Below, in pieces: positions 51,815 to 61,055 of a DNA stretch of 64,000 bases. Every line of letters starts with the position of its first letter. The stretch's first letter is position 1. A model generated the notes under the pieces. The model made no database searches, was not told where the DNA came from, and saw nothing but the letters and a program-made list of their open reading frames with translations. The stretch is from Gordoniibacillus chartarius. GTDB lineage: Bacteria; Bacillota; Bacilli; Paenibacillales; NBRC-103111. The DNA lies in the NCBI RefSeq assembly GCF_042432825.1, contig NZ_JBHLWN010000024.1, forward strand, positions 46,258 to 110,257, read 5' to 3'. The translations under genes were made by a program, and so were the position numbers.

Positions 51815-52016
51815 GCGTACAATCAACGTCATAGCAAGCAAAGACAACGAGTGCAACTCATGACTATTTTCCGGGAAATATCGACTTCTGCATCAACCGA
51901 ACGGTGATCTGAACAACCAGGGACTATCGACGGCAATTAAAAACGGGGGATATGATGGAGCTGCAGTTTCACAGACATAAACGGATCTCACCGGAAATTG
52001 AAAGGAAGGAAGCAGC

Positions 52017-52970
52017 ATGCAGACAAGTATGAAAGCGCGGGTCGCTGCGTCTACGGCTAAGAGGTCGTCGACCATGATGGGCAGACTTATGCGGAACCGA
52101 TGGCTTTACTTTATGGTTCTCCCCGGCCTACTGTACTTTCTCATTTTTAAGTACTGGCCGATGTACGGCATCTTCATCGCATTTAAAGACTATCAGCCCT
52201 ATTTGGGCTTCTGGGACAGTCCGTTCGTAGGTTTCAAGCATTTCGAACGGTTTTTCGGCGATTCCAATTTTCTCGTTCTGTTTCGCAATACGTTAATACT
52301 GGCAGCCTACAATATCTTGTTTTTCTTTCCGCTTCCGATTGTGATCGCCCTGATGCTCAATGAGCTGCGGCATGAATTTGTGAAGCGGTCCGTGCAAACG
52401 CTGGTCTACATCCCGCACTTCATGTCCCGGGTTGTCGTTGTAGGGATTGCCTACATCTTCCTGACGACGGAAGGCGGTCTTGTCAACGAGGTGCTGGTAC
52501 GCTTCGGCGCAGAAAAGATTAATTTTCTCGTGAGCAATGAATGGTTCCGGACGATCATTACAGCCGAGGTCATTTGGAAAGAGACGGGCTGGGGCACGAT
52601 CATTTTCCTTGCCGCGCTGGCCGGCGTCGACCCGCAGCTTTATGAAGCGGCTCGCATGGACGGAGCGAATAGGCTTCGCCAGCTGTGGCATATTACGCTG
52701 CCGGCGATTCGCAGCACGATCGTCATCCTGCTCATTCTGCGGCTGGGCCATTTTCTCGATACCGGCTTTGAACAAATTTTCCTGATGCTGAACGCAATGA
52801 ACCGCGATGTCGGTGAAGTATTTGACACCTATGTCTACTCTGTGGGGATCAGCCAAGGACAGTACAGCTTCAGTACGGCGGTCGGCTTGTTTAAATCGGC
52901 GATCGGTTTGATTCTTGTCGTCGTAGCTAACCGTTTGGCGAAAAAATTTGGAGAAGAAGGAATCTACTAG
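52017..52970 (+). CDS. Carbohydrate ABC transporter permease (LplB type), second system
   Basis: 317 residues, six membrane segments. EAA loop YEAARMDGANRLRQLW with ITLPAI. Its order with a YtcP-like permease and a lipoprotein repeats that of the 44.6-48.1 kb operon, so the two systems are paralogous. AAAGGAAGGAAG precedes the ATG. It needs a shared ATPase encoded elsewhere. Confidence 0.87.
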   Translation: MQTSMKARVAASTAKRSSTMMGRLMRNRWLYFMVLPGLLYFLIFKYWPMYGIFIAFKDYQPYLGFWDSPFVGFKHFERFFGDSNFLVLFRNTLILAAYNILFFFPLPIVIALMLNELRHEFVKRSVQTLVYIPHFMSRVVVVGIAYIFLTTEGGLVNEVLVRFGAEKINFLVSNEWFRTIITAEVIWKETGWGTIIFLAALAGVDPQLYEAARMDGANRLRQLWHITLPAIRSTIVILLILRLGHFLDTGFEQIFLMLNAMNRDVGEVFDTYVYSVGISQGQYSFSTAVGLFKSAIGLILVVVANRLAKKFGEEGIY

Positions 52971-52990
52971 GAAAGGAGCGTTACCGCGCC

Positions 52991-53869
52991 ATGCCGATCA
53001 AACAAAGCTGGGGCAGCCGAATCTTCGATAGCGTGAACGTCACGCTGCTCGCCATATTCGCTTTGCTTACCGTCATCCCGTTCATTTATGTGATTGCCGG
53101 CTCGTTCGCCACGCAGAAGGAATTGATGCTCCGGGGATTTATCCTATTCCCGACAGAGTTTTCTCTGGATGCGTACAAGTATATATTTTCCACCCAGACG
53201 CTTGTCCGCAGCTTGGGGGTTACGATATTCATCACAATTGCGGGTACGCTGATCAATATTTTCTTTACCTGCTTGATGGCGTATCCGTTAGCCCGCAAAG
53301 ATATGGACTTCCGCAAACCGATCTTGATGATGGTCGTGTTCACGATGCTGTTCAGCGGCGGCATGATCCCGACGTTCCTGGTCGTGAAGCAGCTGGGCAT
53401 GATCGATTCGTACTGGTCTTTGCTGATTCCTAACGCGATCAGCGCCTTCAACCTCATTATTATGCGTAACTTTTTTCAGCAGCTGCCGGACGGCCTGGAG
53501 GAATCCGCCAAAATCGACGGCTGCAACGACCTTGGGATATTTTTTCGGATCGTGCTTCCGCTTTCGATGCCTGCGATCGCCACATTCTCCTTATTTTACG
53601 CGGTAGGTCATTGGAATACGTTCTTCAACGCCATTCTGTACATCAACGACAATACCAAATGGCCGATCCAGGTGCTCTTAAGACAAATTGTGATTTTGGC
53701 TTCGGGCGGGGTCGGGGACTCTACGGCAATGGAAGCGGATTTCGTCCCGCCTGAGCAGTCCGTGAAAATGGCGGTTATCGTTGTCTCTACTCTGCCGATC
53801 TTGCTGGTGTACCCGTTCTTGCAGAAACATTTTGCCAAAGGGGTACTGCTGGGATCGGTTAAGGGTTGA
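52991..53869 (+). CDS. Carbohydrate ABC transporter permease (YtcP/LplC type), second system
   Basis: 292 residues, six membrane segments. EAA loop EESAKIDGCNDLGIFF with IVLPLSMP; the ending HFAKGVLLGSVKG is typical. It lies 20 bases after the partner permease, with AAAGGAG upstream. Confidence 0.87.
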   Translation: MPIKQSWGSRIFDSVNVTLLAIFALLTVIPFIYVIAGSFATQKELMLRGFILFPTEFSLDAYKYIFSTQTLVRSLGVTIFITIAGTLINIFFTCLMAYPLARKDMDFRKPILMMVVFTMLFSGGMIPTFLVVKQLGMIDSYWSLLIPNAISAFNLIIMRNFFQQLPDGLEESAKIDGCNDLGIFFRIVLPLSMPAIATFSLFYAVGHWNTFFNAILYINDNTKWPIQVLLRQIVILASGGVGDSTAMEADFVPPEQSVKMAVIVVSTLPILLVYPFLQKHFAKGVLLGSVKG

Positions 53870-53906
53870 AGATATAATAGTAGACGTAAAAGGGAGGATA
53901 TTAGAC

Positions 53907-55418
53907 ATGAAGAGAACCATTCGCAAAACCTTGGTTAGCAGCGGTGCATTGCTGGCATCTCTGGCATTCGTGATTAGCGCCTGCGGAGGCAAGGAGCCAT
54001 CCGCTGCAGGGCAGAGCGGCGAAGCGGCCGGGAATCAAGGTCCGCTTAATCTGACGATGATGCTGCCATCCTACTTTCCGGAGCAAATGCCTGCGGATAG
54101 CTCGGTGATGAAACAGCTCGAGGAAAAGACGAATACCAAGCTTACGGTGTCATGGGTACCTTCCACGACCTATACGGATAAACTGAGCGCTACCGTTGCC
54201 TCCGGCGAGCTGCCGAAAACGTTTGTCGCGCTGGAGCCGAAGGCCTCCTTCATTGTAAACGCCGCCCGTACCGGCATGTTCTGGGAAGTCGGCCCTTATC
54301 TGAAAGACTATCCGAATCTGAGCAAAATGTCGGACATCGTATTGAAGAACGTATCGATCGACGGCAAAGTATACGGCTTGTACCGCGAGCGGGATTTGGC
54401 GCGCTTCGGTCTGATGATCCGTCAGGACTGGTTAACGAATCTGGGGCTGCAGCCGCCGAAAACGTTGGATGAGCTTTACAATGTGCTGAAAGCCTTTGCA
54501 ACGGGAGATCCGGACAAGAACGGCAAACCAGATACGATCGGACTCGCGGTGGGCATGCAGGGCAATAACATCGCAGGCTTTAAAGACATACTGGCTTATA
54601 TGGGCGGCCCGAACGAGTGGGAGCTGAAGGACGGGAAGCTCGTTCCGGCCCACATGACGCAAGCTTATATGGACACATTGAAATTCTACAAGAAATTGTA
54701 TGACGAGAAGCTGATCAATCAGGACTTCGCGATCGTTCAAGACGGCCGGTCCGTCATGTATAAAGGCCAAGCCGGACTTTGGATCGACAATATGCTGGAC
54801 GCCAAGAATATCGAAGACAACGTGAAGAAGGTCGTTCCGACGGCCAAGATCGATTTGATCAACCGCATCTCCGGTCCGAAGGGCGAAAGAACCCGGGCCG
54901 GCGCCGGCTACTTGGGCTTGTACATGATACCGAAGACGAGCGTGAAGACCGAAGCCGAGCTCAAGCAAATTTTGACTTACTTCGATAAGGTATCCGAGAA
55001 GGACAATCAAAATCTGCTGAAATACGGTGTCGAAGGAAAGCATTACACGATTGAGAACGGCAGCTACAAGCCGAATCAGGATGCGAAGATCAAGGCTGAG
55101 ATGAATGACAGCAATCAGTTTATGATTTTGCAAAATGAAGTGGTGACCTACGGAACCGATCTGGAGAAGCTCATTGCGAAGAAATTCCAGGACAACGCAA
55201 CGATGGCGGTTTCGAATCCTGCCTCGCCGTTTATCTCCAACACGGAGATTGAGAAGGGCAAGGAGCTTTCCAAGATTATTGCGGATGCTACCGTCAAATT
55301 CATCATGGGCTCGCTTAGCGAGGCCGACTGGCAGAAGGCGGTCGAGAAGTGGCAGCAAAGCGGCGGGAATAAGGTCATCGAGGAAATGAATGCCGAATAT
55401 GCGAAAGTAGCGAAGTAA
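53907..55418 (+). CDS. Extracellular sugar-binding lipoprotein, second system
   Basis: 503 residues. Signal peptide with VISAC lipobox (Cys26) and a short Ala/Gly tether. The mature part starts LNLTMMLPSYFPEQMPADSS and belongs to the large LplA/YtcQ-like binding proteins. The ATG at 53907 follows AGGGAGGA; longer in-frame starts would lie inside the permease gene. Third gene of its operon, ending at a terminator. Confidence 0.87.
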   Translation: MKRTIRKTLVSSGALLASLAFVISACGGKEPSAAGQSGEAAGNQGPLNLTMMLPSYFPEQMPADSSVMKQLEEKTNTKLTVSWVPSTTYTDKLSATVASGELPKTFVALEPKASFIVNAARTGMFWEVGPYLKDYPNLSKMSDIVLKNVSIDGKVYGLYRERDLARFGLMIRQDWLTNLGLQPPKTLDELYNVLKAFATGDPDKNGKPDTIGLAVGMQGNNIAGFKDILAYMGGPNEWELKDGKLVPAHMTQAYMDTLKFYKKLYDEKLINQDFAIVQDGRSVMYKGQAGLWIDNMLDAKNIEDNVKKVVPTAKIDLINRISGPKGERTRAGAGYLGLYMIPKTSVKTEAELKQILTYFDKVSEKDNQNLLKYGVEGKHYTIENGSYKPNQDAKIKAEMNDSNQFMILQNEVVTYGTDLEKLIAKKFQDNATMAVSNPASPFISNTEIEKGKELSKIIADATVKFIMGSLSEADWQKAVEKWQQSGGNKVIEEMNAEYAKVAK

Positions 55419-55432
55419 TGAGATAAGTTGTT

Positions 55433-55468
55433 GGAGGAGAGGGAGATAACGCCCTTTCCTCCTTTTTT
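55433..55468 (+). terminator. Rho-independent terminator after the second sugar ABC operon
   Basis: GGAGGAGAGGG pairs with CCCTTTCCTCC (one wobble) around an eight-base loop, followed by six T residues. Confidence 0.87.
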
Positions 55469-55545
55469 CCATAAGGTTTACGTAGTTAACTTCAAGGTTT
55501 TCATGTAAACTTGTAGCACAGACAGGGCAACGACTTGGAGGAGAC

Positions 55546-56928
55546 ATGATGAGATTTCGGTCCTCGTCGTATTTATTGAAGCTAATGCTATTTTCCATCT
55601 TGGTCGGCACGATCCCGGTCATTTTGCTCGGTACGTTTGCGTACTACAATTCCTCCCGAGCCGTACAGGATAAAGTGAACGAGAGCAATAAGCAGCTGTT
55701 GCAGCAAATGCAGATGCGGGTCGAACAGACGCTCAGGACGATTGACAACTCGGCGACGCAGCTGCTGCAGTCACCCGTAGTGACCGGCGCTTTCGATCAA
55801 CCCTTGACGAATCATGATTTCGAGCTGGTGCATGAGCTGTATAAAGGCATTTCGCTGATTCAGACGTACGAGCTTGGCATCAAGGATGTTTATCTGTACA
55901 GCTTGGACAAGAAATGGATCGTCTCGGGGGAGGGAGTTAACGAATACAGCTCCCCGGAATTCAGGCCGCAGCTGGAGCAGTTTTCCCGCGGGGAGGCAGG
56001 CTCGTTCTGGACCACCGGACCGGATGATTTGCGAATCTATTTTGTCAAGAAGTACCCCTTTAACGCCGTCAATCCCAAGGGGATGATTTGTGTCGTGCTG
56101 TCGTCCAATGTGATGAAGGACATGGTCCCGGATCAGAACGGCAAGCTCGGCAACACGTTCATTCTGGATCGGCATTTCCAAATCATCGATCACCGCGACC
56201 GTACGCAGCTCGGTGGCAGCATGGCGGGGCAGCCGTTCCTACAGCCGCTCCTCGACACGGAGCAAGCTTTCGGCCAATATGCCGCCGAGCTGAATGGAGA
56301 GAAAGTAACCGTTACTTACAGGAAGTCCTCCTATAACGGCTGGAGCTATGTTTCCGTAGCTTCTAACGAGCAGGTGAACGAACAAAATAAAATTATCGGC
56401 TGGATTACGTTACTCGCCTGCATGGCGATCCTGCTGGTTACTCTCATTCTTGCCTGGTTCGGGTCGAAGCGGATGTACAGTCCGATTCAATCGATCTATA
56501 CCGCACTCACCAGCATTCCCTCATCCATCGATGAGGGGAAGCCGAGCGGCGAGCTCCAGGTGATCGGGGAACGCGTCGACTATTTGATCAAAAATCAATC
56601 CCTCATTATGAACGAGCTGAAGGGGCAGCAGGTACAGCTTAAGGAATTTTTCATGCACAAATTGTTTGACGGCACCATTCACCCGGCGGATTTTGAAGCG
56701 AAATTGAGCTTGTACGATGTGGAGCAGCCGTGGCCTGCCATGTGCGTGCTCGCCGTTCAGATCGACACGCTGAAGGATACGAGGTTTGAAGAGACGGACC
56801 GCGATTTGCTCATGTTCGCCATTAACAATATGGTTCGTCGAAAGAAGGAGCGGCATTCAAGGAGCAGATGTTCACCTTGGCCGACGAAATCCAAAAAGCG
56901 ATCGTCCAATACTTGGATATCAAAGTGA
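55546..56928 (+). pseudogene. N-terminal half of a frameshifted YesN-type AraC regulator
   Basis: The normal protein reads from MRFRSSSYLLKLMLFSILVG through membrane segment 1, an extracytoplasmic sensor (about 35-290), membrane segment 2 (about 290-312) and into the cytoplasmic region up to FAINNMV at about 56834. From there the frame gives basic, non-family sequence (RRKKERHSRSRC) and stops at 56928. The DNA-binding half lies in another frame (56868-57746). Compared with the intact relative at 42035, a cytoplasmic stretch also appears to be missing at the junction, so an out-of-frame deletion is more likely than a single-base slip. Confidence 0.7.
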
Positions 56929-57746
56929 GCATAGGCATCAGCCGTCCCTTCAGCACGCTTGCGGAAACGCAGCTGGCGATGCATGAAGCGATGACCTCGC
57001 TCAAGTATAGGGTAGGACTCGGTCAAGAATCGATATTGTTTATTGAGGACGTTCAGCCGCAGAGCAATTTGTACAGGTTTCCCTATGAAGGGGAGCAGGC
57101 ATTGTTCGATGCGATCCGGGCGGGAAACGTTGAACAATCGGAGCTCGCTTTGAAGCATTTTATCACGGAGCTGTTCGAATCCCATATGAAGCATCAGGAT
57201 TATCAGCTGTCTTTACTGCGGCTCTTGGTCGACCTCCTGAAATTCGGACAGGAAATGTCCCTTTCCATGGAACGCATTGTAGAGGATGAGGCCTCGCTCA
57301 TTCAGTCTTTGTTCAAGCTTAGAGACGTCAAGGATATCGAGCATTGGTTCTGGTCCAAATTCGTCCATCCTTACTTCCGGGAGCTGAGCAACCGCCGCGA
57401 CAGTCAATTCAAGCATATCTCCGAAGCGGTCATCGATATGATTCACCGGGAATATGATTCGGAGCTGACCCTGGAGGAATGCTCTTCCCGCATTAACTAT
57501 CATCCGCACTATGTAAGCCGGGTGTTCCGCCAAGAGACCGGCGTCAACTTCAGCGACTATTTGACGCAGTATCGAATCGACACAGCCAAGAAATGGCTTA
57601 CGGAGTCCGATATGAAGATTGTTGAAATTGCCGAACGGCTCAGATACAACAACTCCGCCAACTTTATCCGCTCCTTTCGTAAACTTGTCGGCATGACGCC
57701 CGGGCAGTATCGCGAGGAGAGGATGGGCAGCCCGGAGCGTCCATGA
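56868..57746 (+). pseudogene. C-terminal half (AraC HTH) of the frameshifted YesN-type regulator
   Basis: Homology to the family begins just before the first ATG (FKEQMFTLADEIQKAIVQYLD) and runs to the C-terminal AraC HTH pair (LTLEECSSRINYHPHYVSRV, then IVEIAERLRYNNSANFIRSF). The upstream codons are in the frame that the N-terminal half has left, so the two halves are not made as one protein. An independent start at 56868 after AAGGAGCAG could give a soluble 292-residue DNA-binding protein that no longer senses a signal. It sits just downstream of the second sugar ABC operon, its presumed target. Confidence 0.7.
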
Positions 57747-57762
57747 TGATGGAGTAACCTAT

Positions 57763-57803
57763 ACGACAAGTCCGCCTTCCTTCACGGGAAGGCTCTTTGT
57801 CGT
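57763..57803 (+). terminator. Hairpin after the AraC-type gene
   Basis: ACGACAAGTCCGCCTTCC and GGGAAGGCTCTTTGTCGT form an interrupted stem of about 14 pairs around a five-base loop. No T-tract follows, so its role as a terminator is uncertain. Confidence 0.4.
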
Positions 57804-57936
57804 GAGAACGCCCGGCCTATGCCCGACCTTAGTCCAGCAGAAGAAAAGTCTGCAGATGGATGTTCTCCTTGACTTGGATTCGTATAATCGACTTGACTGT
57901 GCGGATCATCTTATCCAAATCTGGGGAGTTGAGGAA

Positions 57937-58638
57937 ATGGGTTTCATCGAATTCAAGCAAGTAACGAAGGAATACAAGATCGGAGAAGTGCCGATTAAAG
58001 CGCTGAACGGTGTTGATTTTTCCATAGCGGAGGGAGAATTCGTCGTCATCTTGGGAGCAAGCGGCGCCGGGAAAAGCACGATTCTGAACATTCTCGGCGG
58101 GATGGATACGGCAACGAAAGGTCAAGTGTTTGTCGGCGGTCAAGAAATTACCCGATATAACGAAACACAATTAACGCGGTATCGCGGCGAGAAAGTCGGC
58201 TTTGTATTCCAATTCTATAACTTAATTCAGAACTTAAACGCACTCGAGAATGTGGAATTTGCCGCTGAAGTATGTCACAACCATCTGGATGCCAAACAGA
58301 TTTTACAGAAGGTAGGGCTGCAGCATCGGATGAGAAACTTCCCTTCCCAGCTCTCCGGAGGAGAACAGCAGCGAGTTGCGATCGCTAGAGCCGTTGCCAA
58401 AAATCCCTTGCTTCTGCTCTGCGATGAACCGACCGGGGCTTTGGATTATGTGACAGGCAAGTCCGTCTTAAAGCTGCTTCAGGATTTGAACAAGGAAACG
58501 AAAAAGTGCGTCGTAGTCGTTACCCATAATACCGCCATTGCTCCTATGGCCGATAAAATTATTAAGGTGAAAAGCGGGACGATCGAAAGTGTCGCCATGA
58601 ATGAAACCAAACTTCAAGTTGAAGAGATTGAGTGGTAA
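57937..58638 (+). CDS. MacB/LolD-type ABC ATP-binding protein
   Basis: 233 residues. Walker A GASGAGKST, Q-loop FVFQFYNLI, signature LSGGEQQR, Walker B LLLCDEPTGALD and switch His in VVTHN. This subgroup powers FtsX-type permeases in lipoprotein release, antimicrobial peptide resistance or cell-envelope work rather than import. The ATG at 57937 is chosen because family homology (FIEFKQVTKEY) begins there and AGTTGAGGA precedes it; a 45-residue extension to 57802 is unlikely. A TATAAT lies at 57883-57888 without a clear -35. Confidence 0.88.
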   Translation: MGFIEFKQVTKEYKIGEVPIKALNGVDFSIAEGEFVVILGASGAGKSTILNILGGMDTATKGQVFVGGQEITRYNETQLTRYRGEKVGFVFQFYNLIQNLNALENVEFAAEVCHNHLDAKQILQKVGLQHRMRNFPSQLSGGEQQRVAIARAVAKNPLLLLCDEPTGALDYVTGKSVLKLLQDLNKETKKCVVVVTHNTAIAPMADKIIKVKSGTIESVAMNETKLQVEEIEW

Positions 58639-58640
58639 TC

Positions 58641-60968
58641 ATGAAGCTATTTATCAAATTCGTGAGGGATCTGAAGCAGTCGATCGGACAATTTGCAGCG
58701 TTTGTTGCGGTGGTCGCGGTAGGAGCGTTTTTCTATGCGGGGCTGGTCACCTATAGCGATAATCTGAGTAGCTACACGCAGGCCTATTTCAAAGAACATC
58801 ATGTAAGCGACTTAAACGTATATTACAGTCACATTTCCAAGCGCGACTTGGCTGATTTCAGCAAATTGGAAGGTATCCATAACATCGAAGGGCGGTATAC
58901 CTTTGATGCCGCGCAAGACTTTGAGGATCGTAAAGCTGCATTAACGATTCATTCGATCCCCGTTCATAATCAAATCAATACCCCGGCCCTGCTGGAGGGG
59001 AAGCTCCCGTCGGCAAAGGACGAGATTTTGGTAGATTCCCATTATGCGAAGGCACATCATATTGGGGTCGGCGATCCGATCCAAGTCCGTGTGAATGAAA
59101 AACAGGTGATGTTCACCGTCAGCGGCTTGGGCGAGAATGCCGAGCATGCCAAAAAGAACGACATCCAAGACCATGAAAACTACGGTTTCGCTTATATTTC
59201 CGAAGCCGCCATATCTGCTGTCGCAGACGGCATCATTTATAACGAAATCATCATCGATGCCGAGGAAGGCTACGATATCGACGAACTAGGCCGGTCCATC
59301 GAAGCACGATCCAAGCAAAAACAGCTTCCTTATCTAAGCCAGGTAAGCAAAGAACGGATGTTCAGTTATTCGAAATTACAGGAAACGATCTATAACAATG
59401 GTTTGATGAGCAAGGTGATTCCTTTCGTTCTGTTTGTGATTGAAGCGATGATCCTGTTTCTTGCCATGTCGAGGCTGATCGATTCGCAAAGAAATCAAGT
59501 AGGGATGATGAAGGCCTTGGGTGTCAGGAACAGCAGCATTATGCTTCATTACATGGGATACCCCGTGCTGGCGGGAATCATAGGCTCTATCATCGGCTGC
59601 GCTATTGCCGCAGGTGTCTTTGTTCCTTTCGTAACGGCGTCGAATGCGAGGGCCTACGCACTGCCTGGAATTACGTTCCAGCTATCCGTCTTTTCGGTCA
59701 TTCCTCCGATCCTGTTCTCCAGCGCGTTTGGGGTCGTTGCCTGTTACTTAAGCGGCCGGACGATATTGAAAGAACGTGCGGCCCAGGCAATGCGTCCGAA
59801 ACCGCCGAAGAAGATGAACAAGCTGCTGATCGAAAGCGTTCCGGGGCTTTGGCGCCGTATTCCCTACAGCTACAAGCTGATATTGCGAAATATCGGATTA
59901 AATAAATCCAAAGCGTTAGCAAGCTCGGTCGGAGTTGTTGTCAGCACGGTGTTACTGATTACTGCTTTCGGCACGCAATCGGCCCTGCTCAAAGTAGCCA
60001 GCCAGATTGAAGCTGCGTATGACTATGATTTGCGGGTCGATTACGCGCTGGGAACGGCCGCCGATTCGGTCGAACTGCCCCCCGGCATTCAAAGCAGCTA
60101 TTGGTTATCCACGCTTCCCGTTGAATTCCTCAAAGGCGACGCTAAAGAGAATGCCATTCTAATCGTTACTGAGGAAGAAAACAAACTCATTCATTTCCTT
60201 GACGAACATGACAATTGGATACAGTTGGAAAATGGTGGTGTGTTGGTGCCCCAATCTTACGCCGACAAGTATCGTATTGCGGAAGGGGATATCGTCAAGC
60301 TGCAGTTTACAGCGCCGGAGCTTCAACAAAAGACGGTCGAAATGATGGTAGCCAGCATATCTGCACAATATTCGAATCCGTCGTTTTACTGCACACCGGC
60401 CTATCTAAAGAGCCTCGGCATCGACTACAGTCCAACCTCGCTTTTAGTGAAGGCGAACAGCGGGGCGGATCTGATCAGCGTTCGAAGCTACTTTGAACAA
60501 GATCCTCAAGCAGATACGATTGCAGATCGGAACGATCTCAAGAAATCGGCCGATTATATATTGAAACAAAATAGCTTTGTATTTATTATGTTTATCATTT
60601 GTGCGGTTATCTTGTCGTTCGGCGCCATCTATACGATATCTTCCATCAACATCTATGAACGCAATCGAGAGCTCGCGACGCTCAAGGTGCTTGGCTATCA
60701 AAAAAATAAAATCAACAGGCTCATCTTTTTGGAAAATATGATTCTCACCACATTTGCGGTAATCGCAGCTTTGCCGGTCAGCGGCTATATGTTTACATTG
60801 ATTATAGGAGCGTTGTCGAGCAGCCATCAACAAATCCCGGATCAATTAGATGTAGGGATCATGCTGGTTTCCGTCATGCTCGCCTTCGTGCTTACCGCTC
60901 TATCCAACCTCCTGCTTAGAAGTAAAGTGAGCAAAATCGATATGATGGGGTCGTTAAAAAGCTACTAG
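58641..60968 (+). CDS. FtsX-like ABC transporter permease with large extracellular domain
   Basis: 775 residues. One N-terminal membrane segment is followed by a MacB-like extracytoplasmic domain (about 45-250), three membrane segments with the first FtsX domain (about 255-385), a second extracytoplasmic domain (about 430-640) and a second FtsX domain (SSINIYERNRELATLKVLGYQ to the C terminus). The ATG at 58641 starts two bases after the ATPase stop. With no peptide or lipoprotein gene adjacent, the substrate is unknown; bacitracin-type export or envelope remodelling are possibilities. Confidence 0.88.
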   Translation: MKLFIKFVRDLKQSIGQFAAFVAVVAVGAFFYAGLVTYSDNLSSYTQAYFKEHHVSDLNVYYSHISKRDLADFSKLEGIHNIEGRYTFDAAQDFEDRKAALTIHSIPVHNQINTPALLEGKLPSAKDEILVDSHYAKAHHIGVGDPIQVRVNEKQVMFTVSGLGENAEHAKKNDIQDHENYGFAYISEAAISAVADGIIYNEIIIDAEEGYDIDELGRSIEARSKQKQLPYLSQVSKERMFSYSKLQETIYNNGLMSKVIPFVLFVIEAMILFLAMSRLIDSQRNQVGMMKALGVRNSSIMLHYMGYPVLAGIIGSIIGCAIAAGVFVPFVTASNARAYALPGITFQLSVFSVIPPILFSSAFGVVACYLSGRTILKERAAQAMRPKPPKKMNKLLIESVPGLWRRIPYSYKLILRNIGLNKSKALASSVGVVVSTVLLITAFGTQSALLKVASQIEAAYDYDLRVDYALGTAADSVELPPGIQSSYWLSTLPVEFLKGDAKENAILIVTEEENKLIHFLDEHDNWIQLENGGVLVPQSYADKYRIAEGDIVKLQFTAPELQQKTVEMMVASISAQYSNPSFYCTPAYLKSLGIDYSPTSLLVKANSGADLISVRSYFEQDPQADTIADRNDLKKSADYILKQNSFVFIMFIICAVILSFGAIYTISSINIYERNRELATLKVLGYQKNKINRLIFLENMILTTFAVIAALPVSGYMFTLIIGALSSSHQQIPDQLDVGIMLVSVMLAFVLTALSNLLLRSKVSKIDMMGSLKSY

Positions 60969-61006
60969 CCCGACAAGCGGCGGGAGTGTTCAAAGGCGAA
61001 CGTATG

Positions 61007-61015
61007 TGCTATAAT
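61007..61015 (+). promoter_or_regulatory. Extended -10 promoter before the gene at 61056
   Basis: TGCTATAAT is a perfect extended -10; a weak -35 (TGTTCA, 60987-60992) lies 17 bases upstream. The start codon is 41 bases downstream of the element, after GAGGTG. Confidence 0.6.
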
Positions 61016-61055
61016 GCTGGTATATATATTCCAAATGTTATAGAGGTGTGGTAAC

